This document shows positions 54,302 to 62,840 of a stretch of DNA of 64,000 nt, piece by piece. The first letter of the stretch is position 1; each line of letters starts with the position of its first letter. Under the pieces are notes generated by a model. It made no database searches. It had not been told where the DNA came from and saw nothing but the letters and a program-made list of their open reading frames with translations. The DNA is from an uncultured bacterium (GTDB lineage Bacteria; Cloacimonadota; Cloacimonadia; Cloacimonadales; Cloacimonadaceae): contig CALLHY010000013.1 in the NCBI GenBank assembly GCA_938009275.1, forward strand, positions 32,747 through 96,746. The letters run 5' to 3'. A program made the position numbers and the translations under genes.

Positions 54302-55312
54302 CTATATCAGCTTAGTGCCTTTAGTGGAGAACGCATTAACCGATAGAGGAGCAAACATACCGGCGTTAAACTTAGGAATGGCCGCTGCTGCAACCATAGC
54401 GGCATTATCCATACACAAAGCAAGTGAAGGATAATAAACATTAATGCCAGCAGCTTTGGCTTTCTGAGTAAGCTGTGCCCTAAGTGCTGAATTAGCCGCC
54501 ACGCCACCTGCAATTAGTATGCTTTTTACCTTGTTCTGCTTTGCCCAGCGGATTGATTTGTTTATAAGAGGATCAATAATCGCCTGTTGAATTGATGCTG
54601 CTATCGCAGGTAGATTATTCTTAATGGCCTCCTCATCCTGGTGGGCAATCCACGTGCGAACAGCAGTTTTTAAACCGCTATAGCTAAAATTAAAATTATC
54701 CTTTGCAGGAAGGGCACGTGGAAACTGAGCATAGCTCGAATCTGCTTCACGGGCAAGCCTGTCTATAATGGGACCACCGGGAAAGCCCAGTCCAAGAAGC
54801 TTAGCTGCTTTATCAAAGCTCTCTCCTGAGGCATCATCTACGGTTTTTCCCACAATGGCAAAGTCTGTATATGTAGAAAAGTGTACCATCTCGGTATGCC
54901 CGCCTGATACCACTAAGGCCAGGAATGGAGGCTCTATTTCAGGATGCTCAAGTTTGTTGGCAAATATGTGGGCAAGCATGTGGTTAACAGTGAGCAGCGG
55001 GATAGAAAGGCTCCAAGCCAGGCTTTTGGCAAAGGAAAGGCCTACCAGCAGCGATCCTATCAGTCCGGGATTTACTGCTACGGCTATAGCATCAATATCT
55101 TTCAGGCTATATCCTGCACGATCAAGCGCGTTTTGGGTTAGTAGTAAGATATTCTTCAAGTGCAAACGTGAAGCAAGTTCAGGTAATACTCCACCAAAAG
55201 CCAGATGCTCTGGTTGGGTGGAAACAAGATTTACCTTTACGCTGTAGTACGTATCTACAATAGCTACGGAAGTATCGTCGCAGGACGATTCAAATGCCAA
55301 TATAAGAGCCAT
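54302..55312 (-). CDS. tsaD: tRNA t6A37 threonylcarbamoyltransferase TsaD
   Basis: TsaD transfers the threonylcarbamoyl group from TC-AMP to A37 of tRNA. The metal-binding HMLAH motif gives H111 and H115, and FESSCDDTSVAIV, VVSGGHTEM and the C-terminal CMDNAAMVA complete the ASKHA-type active site. The ATG shares one base with the stop of the YbbR gene (TAATG). Together with the TsaC-like fusion and MtaB, it supplies a nearly complete ms2t6A pathway, though TsaB and TsaE are not in the window. Confidence 0.97.
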   Translation of the reverse strand: MALILAFESSCDDTSVAIVDTYYSVKVNLVSTQPEHLAFGGVLPELASRLHLKNILLLTQNALDRAGYSLKDIDAIAVAVNPGLIGSLLVGLSFAKSLAWSLSIPLLTVNHMLAHIFANKLEHPEIEPPFLALVVSGGHTEMVHFSTYTDFAIVGKTVDDASGESFDKAAKLLGLGFPGGPIIDRLAREADSSYAQFPRALPAKDNFNFSYSGLKTAVRTWIAHQDEEAIKNNLPAIAASIQQAIIDPLINKSIRWAKQNKVKSILIAGGVAANSALRAQLTQKAKAAGINVYYPSLALCMDNAAMVAAAAIPKFNAGMFAPLSVNAFSTKGTKLI

Positions 55313-56184
55313 TATTTAATCTTTACCTTTTGAGGCGTTATAGCCTCAAGAGTTGTGCCTGTTGGAGCTTCCACCATAAGTTCATGGAAGCCATTTTCGT
55401 CAGCAGTCTCGCTAACTTTTATATAGAAAGAAGAAGTATCTATCTTATTCAGTATCTCAGAATCACCAGATAGCTTTATGGCAGCCTTAGGCGGAAATGC
55501 AGTTTTGCCTTCTGTGATAATGCTTACATCATCAAACACTCTGCTGGTAGTAAATGAATTAGATATTCGCACTCTTACTTGAGTTTCAGAGAATGAAACA
55601 TCGTCTCCAGCAGCAGCTAATTTCAATACAAATTCTTTCTCGTTTGCCAATTCTGCGGTTACGAACTCTGTATTAGCCGCATCAATGGTATGAACTTTAT
55701 TACGAGGGCCGAATACGATAACCTTATCTGGAATAATCTGATACTTAAGATTGGCGAATCGCTGCCTGGTAAATGAATCTGCAAAGCTCAGTCTAATAGG
55801 AATCCGCTTTTGATGGAATACATCCGCATGAACAGCTATCTCCTGCTGTTCTGCAGGGCCTAATAAGGTAACGTTAATATTCTCTGGAAGATCAATGGTA
55901 TAATCTGATAGTGAGATAATATCTACACCAGGTTTTATAGAGCTTGCATCTATGCTAACTTTGGTGCGTGAAAGCATCAGCTTCATGATATCCAGGCCTT
56001 TGCCCTTTACATGAAAGGGAATGCTATGAGGCAATTTCTCAAGTGTGATATTCTTTGGAACTGATTTCAGATTAACGGGCAAAGAAACAATGCTTCGATG
56101 TTCGGTAATCAGATTCGCTTGAAGCCAAACGAATACTGCCAATACCAACGAAAATATCCTTAGCCCCAGGTTCTCACGAAACAC
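55312..56184 (-). CDS. YbbR-domain protein (CdaR-like)
   Basis: A 290-residue protein with one N-terminal membrane helix (residues 9-25, IFSLVLAVFVWLQANL), then two or three YbbR-type beta domains, for example SLPVNLKSVPKNI and VKGKGLDIMKL. In Firmicutes CdaR regulates the c-di-AMP cyclase CdaA, but no cdaA is next to it here. It starts with GTG at 56184 directly after the NtrC-like stop, with GGAGGAAG as ribosome site in the preceding gene. Role is inferred from family. Confidence 0.75.
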   Translation of the reverse strand: MFRENLGLRIFSLVLAVFVWLQANLITEHRSIVSLPVNLKSVPKNITLEKLPHSIPFHVKGKGLDIMKLMLSRTKVSIDASSIKPGVDIISLSDYTIDLPENINVTLLGPAEQQEIAVHADVFHQKRIPIRLSFADSFTRQRFANLKYQIIPDKVIVFGPRNKVHTIDAANTEFVTAELANEKEFVLKLAAAGDDVSFSETQVRVRISNSFTTSRVFDDVSIITEGKTAFPPKAAIKLSGDSEILNKIDTSSFYIKVSETADENGFHELMVEAPTGTTLEAITPQKVKIK

Positions 56185-57600
56185 TTATGCTTCCTCCACC
56201 AAAGTGTTTATGTCCAAAGCCTTCATCTTTTTATACAGAGTTGTGCGCTCAATTCCAATGGCCTTGGCAGTTTGAGATACTCTCCATGAATTAATTGCCA
56301 GATGGTGAAGAAGATAGTCTTTTTCAAATGCTGCCACACTATCCTTAAGGTTGTCTATCTTTACATATTTGTCTATGTCCTCTCTGCCAGAGTCTTGCAA
56401 ATGGAGAGACTTGTTGCGTAGGTGCTTGATGATAACACTATTATTCAGTTTGGTTTCGTTTATCATAATAAACTTGCAGAAGTTGCGAAGTTCTCTTATA
56501 TTTCCCGGCCAGCTATAGCTAAGTAAATCCCCTTTTAGCGATGGAAGGTCTACCTCGTCTATGGTGCTGTATTGAGAAGAAAAGCTGGTAAAAAAGTAGC
56601 TCATAAGCAGCAAAATATCATCGTCTCTTTCTCGCAGTGGAGGCAATTCTACGATGTTACCCTCAATTCTATAGAATAGGTCTTTACGGAATTGAGCTTG
56701 ATCGGACAACATCTCCAAGCTGGCATTGGAAGCAAATATGAGCCGGGTATCAACCTTTTTTAAACTACCGCCCACAACCTGGATTTCTTTGTTTTCTATG
56801 GCTCTGAGTATCTTTGATTGGGCAGCAATGGAAAGATTGGTTACCTCATCCAAAAAAAGCAGTCCATTGGTACATTCTTCAAAGAATCCGGTTTTAGTTC
56901 TGTCTGCACTGGTAAATGATCCCTTTACATGACCAAATAGCTCAGACTCTATCAAACTCTCGGTTAATGCACTGCAGTTAACTGTATGAAATGGCTTTCC
57001 AAATCTGTGAGTGTTTATATAATAATAGTTCGCAGCCACTTCTTTGCCGGTGCCGGTTTCCCCGATAATAAACAGGTCTTCATCAACAGATGCTAATCTT
57101 GCTATCTGCTCCCTAACCTTTTTTATTGCGTTGCACTCGCCGATGAAGGGAAAGCTTCGAGTAAACTGTTTCTTTAGATTTATGTATTCTATTTGCAGGC
57201 CTATGTGCTCTTCTTCCTGGTGCTTTAGAGTGATGGCATTCTCAATGTGCAATAGTAGTTGATTGGTGCTAAAAGCAGAGCCTTTTTCTGTGAAGTGATA
57301 AGCCCCAAGCTCTCGTATCTCATTTATTTGAGACGAGCTTACTTCTCCGGAAATAACTATCACTTTGTAATTCAAGTCCATGTTGGATTTTAGGTGCTTT
57401 AAAACTTGAATTCCATTTAACCTTGAGCCCACTAAAAAAACATCCAGAAGGATCACGTCTGGTTGAAACACCCGCAGTTCATCAAAGAACTGATCACTAT
57501 TGCTTGTAATAAGAACGTCATATTCATATCTGGTCATAACCTTGGCTATCTGTTCTGCCAATACTACATCGTCTTCGAGTATAAGAACTTTACCTTTCAT
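56185..57600 (-). CDS. NtrC-family sigma-54 response regulator with altered GAFTGA loop
   Basis: A 471-residue transcription activator. The receiver domain has phospho-acceptor D53 (VILLDVFL), E9/D10/D11 and K106. The AAA+ domain has Walker A GETGTGKE (180-187), and Walker B LLFLDE (247-252) with arginine finger region FRKDLFYRI. The loop that contacts sigma-54 reads GSFTSA (227-232), not GAFTGA. A C-terminal Fis-type helix-turn-helix is TAKAIGIERTTLYKKM. No sensor kinase gene is nearby. The next gene upstream is GH57 amylase, seven bases away, so co-transcription is likely; regulatory targets are unknown. Confidence 0.9.
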   Translation of the reverse strand: MKGKVLILEDDVVLAEQIAKVMTRYEYDVLITSNSDQFFDELRVFQPDVILLDVFLVGSRLNGIQVLKHLKSNMDLNYKVIVISGEVSSSQINEIRELGAYHFTEKGSAFSTNQLLLHIENAITLKHQEEEHIGLQIEYINLKKQFTRSFPFIGECNAIKKVREQIARLASVDEDLFIIGETGTGKEVAANYYYINTHRFGKPFHTVNCSALTESLIESELFGHVKGSFTSADRTKTGFFEECTNGLLFLDEVTNLSIAAQSKILRAIENKEIQVVGGSLKKVDTRLIFASNASLEMLSDQAQFRKDLFYRIEGNIVELPPLRERDDDILLLMSYFFTSFSSQYSTIDEVDLPSLKGDLLSYSWPGNIRELRNFCKFIMINETKLNNSVIIKHLRNKSLHLQDSGREDIDKYVKIDNLKDSVAAFEKDYLLHHLAINSWRVSQTAKAIGIERTTLYKKMKALDINTLVEEA

Positions 57601-57606
57601 ATCTGT

Positions 57607-58806
57607 TTATCCCAGTATCCTTTCTTCAAGCTCGGCTAATGCCGTTATAAAGTAGGTGTATGCCTGATCCGGCGAATCGTATGGCGAGAAATACTTATGT
57701 ACATCACCATCCTGGAAGTATTTTGAACACATATAATAGAAATGATCCGATGTGCTAAGTAAACGCGCTGTCCGAAGTAACTCGGGATCACCCTTTTGCT
57801 TTATTTTATCAAACAGCTCATACAGGGTCTCGATGGCATTCTTTTGCATGTCATTTTCTAACCAGGCAGAAAGATCACGCTCTTCATCTGCCCAGGACAC
57901 AGGTTGTGGGAAGGACAAAGACTCCTGTTGGTAATTGGCTAATTCGGTAGTTTCTTTAGGTGTGGCAAATCCAAGATGCGGTCTTGCCAGCACCTCTTTG
58001 GGAAAGTACTTCATGAAATCAAAGATTCCTGAGGATGCCCACTGATGCTCTCCAAAGGTTTCGTAGTCCATAAAGAGATTCAGGAATTGGTTCTTACCCC
58101 CCTTTTCTGCTAAGGTAAGATGATCAATCCACGAAACGAACTTCTGCACTGTTAACGGAAACTCCGGCCAATCACGATTAGAAAACCTAAACGCTATGTC
58201 ATCGGCAAGCTGGTAGTACTTCAGCAGCAAATTTATGTCTTTCGAGTAGTTTTTGTATGCATACAGGGGCGTTCGCCACTGCAATATCCTGTCCACCCCT
58301 TCTGTAACAATCGTATTAAAGCCTTCTACTTCATATATAAGATCAGACAACCGATCTTGATAAATAAGCTCTGTATTTCTAAAGGTTGTCGTGTAATAGC
58401 CAAATTCTTTCTGCATCAGGTCTCTATGCATAGCTACCTGATCCAAAAACTCATTGGTATCATACAAGAAAGCAAGGGAATGGAAATATGTTTCTCCCAT
58501 AATCTCTACGCAGCCTGTATCTACCAGCCGTTTGAATGAATCAAGCGTTTCAGGAGAATAAAGCTTGAATTGCTCTATCGCTGTACCTGTAATGGAATAG
58601 GCTATCTTAAACCTGCCTTCCGATTGTTTGATGAGATCAAGCAAAAGCTTGTTAGTTGGAAGATAGCACTTTTCGGCAACCTTGCGCATAACCAGGCCGT
58701 TCAGTTTGTCGTCGAACAATTCGGTATCTCTGCCTATATCCAGCACGTTGAAGTGATTCAAGCGGTAGGGTTGGTGTACCTGAAAGTAAAACACAATATT
58801 TAGCAT
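57607..58806 (-). CDS. GH57 alpha-amylase/glucanotransferase-like enzyme
   Basis: A 399-residue GH57 family glucan enzyme, cytoplasmic because no signal peptide is seen. The start motif is FYFQVHQPYRL. The nucleophile Glu146 sits in TTFRNTELIYQ and the acid/base Asp247 in LFMDYETFGEHQW. Known GH57 enzymes act as alpha-amylase, 4-alpha-glucanotransferase, branching enzyme or amylopullulanase; the short length and QVHQPYRL recall alpha-amylase-like members. It lies between glycosyltransferase and NtrC-type genes. The exact activity cannot be decided from sequence. Confidence 0.88.
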   Translation of the reverse strand: MLNIVFYFQVHQPYRLNHFNVLDIGRDTELFDDKLNGLVMRKVAEKCYLPTNKLLLDLIKQSEGRFKIAYSITGTAIEQFKLYSPETLDSFKRLVDTGCVEIMGETYFHSLAFLYDTNEFLDQVAMHRDLMQKEFGYYTTTFRNTELIYQDRLSDLIYEVEGFNTIVTEGVDRILQWRTPLYAYKNYSKDINLLLKYYQLADDIAFRFSNRDWPEFPLTVQKFVSWIDHLTLAEKGGKNQFLNLFMDYETFGEHQWASSGIFDFMKYFPKEVLARPHLGFATPKETTELANYQQESLSFPQPVSWADEERDLSAWLENDMQKNAIETLYELFDKIKQKGDPELLRTARLLSTSDHFYYMCSKYFQDGDVHKYFSPYDSPDQAYTYFITALAELEERILG

Positions 58807-58814
58807 GCTATCTC

Positions 58815-60158
58815 CTAATTCAATGGCCTGCGGATAAACTCAGCTAACACAGACGAATAAAGATGCCTTATCTTCTCCGCAGCTTCATCCCATTGGATGC
58901 GGTTAACTTCTTCCATTCCGTCTATGCCCATCTTTTTGCATTTATCCGGATTCTCGATCAAGTGGTTTATAGTCTCAGCCCAAAGATCAATATCCCAATA
59001 ATCTATCTTAAAAGCATGATGCACCACTTCAGCAACGCCCGATTGTTTTGATATAATTGAGGTAATGCCAAATGCCATCGCTTCAAGAGGGGAGATACCA
59101 AATGGCTCAGAAACTGAGGGTAGGACATATATATCGGCAGCACGTAAGATACGCTCCACCTGCTTGCGATTTAAAAAGCCCGTGAACAAGAACTTATTCT
59201 TTAGCCTCATAGCTGCAGATTTACGCAATAAATGTCGAGACATATCTCCCGTCCCTGCCACAATGAAACGTGCTTCTGGATGCACTTTTAGCACCTTGGA
59301 GGCTATATCGAGAAAGTAGTCTGGCCCCTTTTGCAAGGTTACTCTTCCCAAAAACAGGACAGTAGGTCCCTTAAAGATACGCTGCTTGGTCAAAACAGTA
59401 TCTACAGGGATGGAAAAGGCATTGTGAATTATCCTTATCTTTCCCGTGTCAATTCTATAACGACTCATAATCATTTGCGCCGTGTATTTTGATACCGCTA
59501 TCACCATGTCGGCATAGGTCATTCCAGCATGCTCAATCTTGTGCACACGTTCGTCTCCTGGCCCACCTGCTCTATCAAATTCTGTAGCGTGGATATGTAC
59601 AACCAAGGGTTTTTTGGATATCTGTTTGGCCAGCATCCCACTGGGATAAGTTAACCAATCGTGCGCATGGATAAGATCATAAGTCAATGTTCGAGCAAAT
59701 CTATCAGCCCTCAGCGTGTATTCTTGCACCTTGCGCATCAAATCTTCATCCCCGATAAGATTGGTAGTCATTTCGTCCCATAGCTCTTGTTCTTCGGTGG
59801 ACACAACCTCGCTAAGCCAGTATTGTTTCTTAACTGAAGCTGCATAGAGCTTAATATCACGCAAACTGAAATAGGTTTCCGGATTAGCATTGATGCCTAT
59901 ATAATCCAATCGCTCATTTACTGTTGTAAAGGTGCGCCTGCTATACTCCTTGTGCATCAGGGGATCGACAAATACTGCTGGCAGTGTGTCTACATCACTC
60001 TCCTCGCGCAAAGGAAAGTAAACCAGCTCCTTGGTGGGAAGCACGAGATCAACCTTTATGCCCTGAGCCAATAAAGCTTTGACCATACCATAACACGCCA
60101 TGCCCAAGCCACCGGAGATAAGAGGAGGAAATTCCCAAGTGAACATCAAAACTTTCAT
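58815..60158 (-). CDS. Glycosyltransferase (glycogen synthase-like GT4/GT5)
   Basis: A 447-residue GT-B enzyme. It starts MKVLMFTWEFPPLISGGLGMA, whose GGLG loop binds the donor nucleotide sugar, and the C-terminal half has FLGRVTLQKGPDYFLDIA and SVSEPFGISPLEAMAFG with the retaining Glu-x7-Glu pair. Linkage to a debranching enzyme and GH57 amylase suggests it builds glycogen-like glucan, as in archaeal-type glycogen synthases, rather than LPS. Its ATG overlaps the debranching-enzyme stop (ATGA). Donor (UDP- or ADP-glucose) is not determined. Confidence 0.85.
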   Translation of the reverse strand: MKVLMFTWEFPPLISGGLGMACYGMVKALLAQGIKVDLVLPTKELVYFPLREESDVDTLPAVFVDPLMHKEYSRRTFTTVNERLDYIGINANPETYFSLRDIKLYAASVKKQYWLSEVVSTEEQELWDEMTTNLIGDEDLMRKVQEYTLRADRFARTLTYDLIHAHDWLTYPSGMLAKQISKKPLVVHIHATEFDRAGGPGDERVHKIEHAGMTYADMVIAVSKYTAQMIMSRYRIDTGKIRIIHNAFSIPVDTVLTKQRIFKGPTVLFLGRVTLQKGPDYFLDIASKVLKVHPEARFIVAGTGDMSRHLLRKSAAMRLKNKFLFTGFLNRKQVERILRAADIYVLPSVSEPFGISPLEAMAFGITSIISKQSGVAEVVHHAFKIDYWDIDLWAETINHLIENPDKCKKMGIDGMEEVNRIQWDEAAEKIRHLYSSVLAEFIRRPLN

Positions 60159-62269
60159 TCTTGTTCCTCCAACACTGCTATGTAGCTTTCAATATTATAC
60201 AGTGCAGCAACGCTCCATGCTTGAGCTGGGGCACCTTTGGGGAAGTGAGGAGAATCCCCATCCCAAATCTCTGCCACGGAGGCTATATGCCCACGCAAAA
60301 AGCTCTGTCTGAAGGTTTGAATGAATGAAGTAAGGGTATCTTTTATCTCACAATCTGGCCTTACACCCTTATGAGTCTTAACATACAGACCGCAGAATGG
60401 ACCCAGAAGCCAAGCCCAAACGCTGCCATTATGATAGGATAGGTCGCGTTCACGCTGTGTTCCGTAATACTTCTTTCTAAAGCGCATATCCCTGGGGCTC
60501 AGAGTGCGAATTCCATAATTGGTGTATAGCTCCATGAAGGCTCTCTCCAACACCTTTTCCATCTTATCCCTGCCCAATACAGACCATGGTAAAGACAGCG
60601 CAATTATGGCATTGGGGCGAATCTCGATCACAGGCTCATTGCCAACAAGTCTATCTGCCAAAAAACCGTCATGCCAGAACTTCTGAAACGAGTCATGTAC
60701 CTGTTCTTTAAGTTCAAGCAAATGCGGTAAGGCAGAATTTGGTTCACCTGTAGCCGTGCTTAATGCCAGGCACATCGCTTGATAGCTGCACAATGCATTA
60801 TACCACAACGCATTAATCTCTACTGGAGCTCCATGCCGGGGAGTTATTGCCTTACCATCGATGCGAACATCCATCCATGTGCCATGAGCAAAGTCTTTGT
60901 GCAGCTCAATAAGTCCATCTTTCCTCACATCGAACTGATAAGTGAAGTTGTTCACAATAGCAGTAATGATCTTCTCGCAAAGAGCTATCTTTTCTTTCCA
61001 ATATTCTTTGTCTTGCTTCACCTTACCAAGTTTCCACAGCAAAATCATATACCACAATGTAGAATCTACAGAATCATAATTAGCTTCTCTACATGATTCG
61101 GCGAGCATATTGGGAATTAGTCCATTCTTTAGATACCCGCTATATTTATTTAATATGCGTTCTACAGTATCTATCATATTTGGATTATGCAACAGGGCAT
61201 TTAGCACCACCATGGTATCTCTGCCCCATGCTCCGTAGAACGGATAACCCGCAACCACATCGTCATTTGCCAGAAAATCGCTTAAGGCAAACTCCAGGAG
61301 CTTCATATAGTCCTGCTGCTTGAAGAGAAAGTTATCGTCATAATCAAGTTGACTTAGCAGAGTGTCATCCACGTCAGCATTATTCGGCTTATCCATCGGC
61401 ACAGGCAATCCAGCATATCTACCGGCAATACGCTGTACAACAGCATTGGCATCATCGATGGGTGAATCGCTGAATAATAGATAGTTGCTTTCGCCTACTT
61501 TTAGATCAAATCCCATTTGAAACAGGCTAATCTGATCTCCAACACCTGCATAACCGCTCATTACCTCCCATGGATAGAAAACGTTATAATATACATAGCG
61601 GTTTACCATCACCTCTCCCTGAAGCAATGCACCGTGCACCCGAACTCCGTTATCATGCCTTAAGGCAGAAAAGCTGATAAACTCATCAATGCCTCCTGTG
61701 CTGTACTCCGACTTTAAGTCTTGAGAGCTTAGCTTATCCCCACTCTTAGGTGCACCAGACAAACTAATAACCGATATGCTGGTATCGAATTGAGCGTGAT
61801 CAAGGCTTCCGGGTTGATTCATCTCATGATGAGCTGTCATGGTAAACTTGGGATGAAACTCGAAATGCAATTTATGATGCCCAAGATTTGTGTATTTAAT
61901 CATAACCGTGTTGGTCAATTCGTCCATCATTAGCTCTTTCATAATCAATATGTCGTTCTGATGGGGCAATGCGGAGTATAAAAAAACCGGATATGGACGT
62001 AACCACGGCTTTACGAGGTGCAAAAATCCTTCCGGATATATGCAATTGCTATAGTTATTGCTGTCGAGGTGGATAACCTCACCCCGCCATTCTACTTTTT
62101 CTTCGATGCCAGCTACCAAATGCGTCCGGTTAAACGCTCTGTCGCTGGCTATAAGTAATCCGTGATACTTCCGCTGGTTTATCAGATTACCAGTTCCCAG
62201 AGCGTAAGCCCCTAAGCGGTTAGTAAGTATCCACTCATGATGGTGAGTTTCCATGAAATAGTTATTCAT
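60155..62269 (-). CDS. Glycogen debranching enzyme (GH133-like)
   Basis: A 704-residue enzyme with an N-terminal GDE-type beta domain (LTNRLGAYALGTGNL, QRKYHGLLIAS) and a C-terminal (alpha/alpha)6 amylo-alpha-1,6-glucosidase domain. The conserved GYPFYGAWGRDTMVVL and NYDSVDSTLWYM blocks are present, with SYHNGSVWAWLLGP late in the barrel. The ATG at 62269 follows AAGGGGG; a longer frame to 62290 adds a few odd residues. It is the first gene of the glucan run, and it overlaps the glycosyltransferase gene. It releases branch glucose from glycogen. Confidence 0.9.
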   Translation of the reverse strand: MNNYFMETHHHEWILTNRLGAYALGTGNLINQRKYHGLLIASDRAFNRTHLVAGIEEKVEWRGEVIHLDSNNYSNCIYPEGFLHLVKPWLRPYPVFLYSALPHQNDILIMKELMMDELTNTVMIKYTNLGHHKLHFEFHPKFTMTAHHEMNQPGSLDHAQFDTSISVISLSGAPKSGDKLSSQDLKSEYSTGGIDEFISFSALRHDNGVRVHGALLQGEVMVNRYVYYNVFYPWEVMSGYAGVGDQISLFQMGFDLKVGESNYLLFSDSPIDDANAVVQRIAGRYAGLPVPMDKPNNADVDDTLLSQLDYDDNFLFKQQDYMKLLEFALSDFLANDDVVAGYPFYGAWGRDTMVVLNALLHNPNMIDTVERILNKYSGYLKNGLIPNMLAESCREANYDSVDSTLWYMILLWKLGKVKQDKEYWKEKIALCEKIITAIVNNFTYQFDVRKDGLIELHKDFAHGTWMDVRIDGKAITPRHGAPVEINALWYNALCSYQAMCLALSTATGEPNSALPHLLELKEQVHDSFQKFWHDGFLADRLVGNEPVIEIRPNAIIALSLPWSVLGRDKMEKVLERAFMELYTNYGIRTLSPRDMRFRKKYYGTQRERDLSYHNGSVWAWLLGPFCGLYVKTHKGVRPDCEIKDTLTSFIQTFRQSFLRGHIASVAEIWDGDSPHFPKGAPAQAWSVAALYNIESYIAVLEEQE

Positions 62270-62449
62270 CGAACCCCCTTTGAATATCAATTAATCTCAT
62301 GTGTTGATTTATTTCAATAGTCTTATTCTCGTCAAGTTATTTTTAGCTTATCATCGCATTTCTCACCATTTCAATAGGCTAGTAATACTTCCCATCAACT
62401 CAATCAGGTCATGGTAAGCTATTTATTATATACTTAATCACCCCCCGAG

Positions 62450-62497
62450 TTGCTACGATTTGCTACGAATTGCTACGAATTGCATACGAATTGCTAA
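62450..62497. repeat. Tandem repeat of a 10-bp unit
   Basis: Four near-identical units of TTGCTACGAA/T follow one another, with the fourth reading TTGCATACGAA, and a partial TTGCTAAG closes the array. It follows a run of six C residues. Confidence 0.8.
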
Positions 62498-62562
62498 GTT
62501 ACAGAATATGTTTGTCCTTTTCTTCTTCCCTGCTAAAGAGTGTATATCACATCTCTATCCCC

Positions 62563-62599
62563 CCTTAATCAAGCGTTAACTATTAACGCTTGATTAAGG
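62563..62599. repeat. Perfect 17-bp inverted repeat
   Basis: CCTTAATCAAGCGTTAA (62563-62579) is exactly complementary to 62583-62599, loop CTA. After the right arm comes CTTGATGAAG, a partial echo of the arm. No T-run follows it on the plus strand; on the minus strand it is followed by GGGGATAGAG, so a terminator is not indicated. Confidence 0.85.
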
Positions 62600-62840
62600 C
62601 TTGATGAAGACATGATTACCAGAAGCAAGGAAGGAAGAAACTTGTGGTCATTCCGGGAAGAAGAGATGGGGAGATGAGATGAGATTACTATTACACACAC
62701 TTCGGTATTGATAAGGATTCAGTGCAGACTTCATCTTCTATAAATCTGCAATGCCGGTGCAGCCCTTTCAGGTGCAAAGTAAGGACGCTGTGCCATGCCA
62801 ACCGAGCATAGCACCAATGTGTGAAGCAGGTACTACTAAA

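Larger units (their letters stand above)
62270..62840. other. Non-coding gap with tandem repeat and palindrome
   Basis: These 571 bases hold no supported gene. They contain the tandem repeat (62450-62497), the palindrome (62563-62599), and a purine-rich GAGAT series near 62663-62688. The promoter of the glucan run must be in its left part. No T-rich hairpin terminator was found for the gene at its right. Confidence 0.6.
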
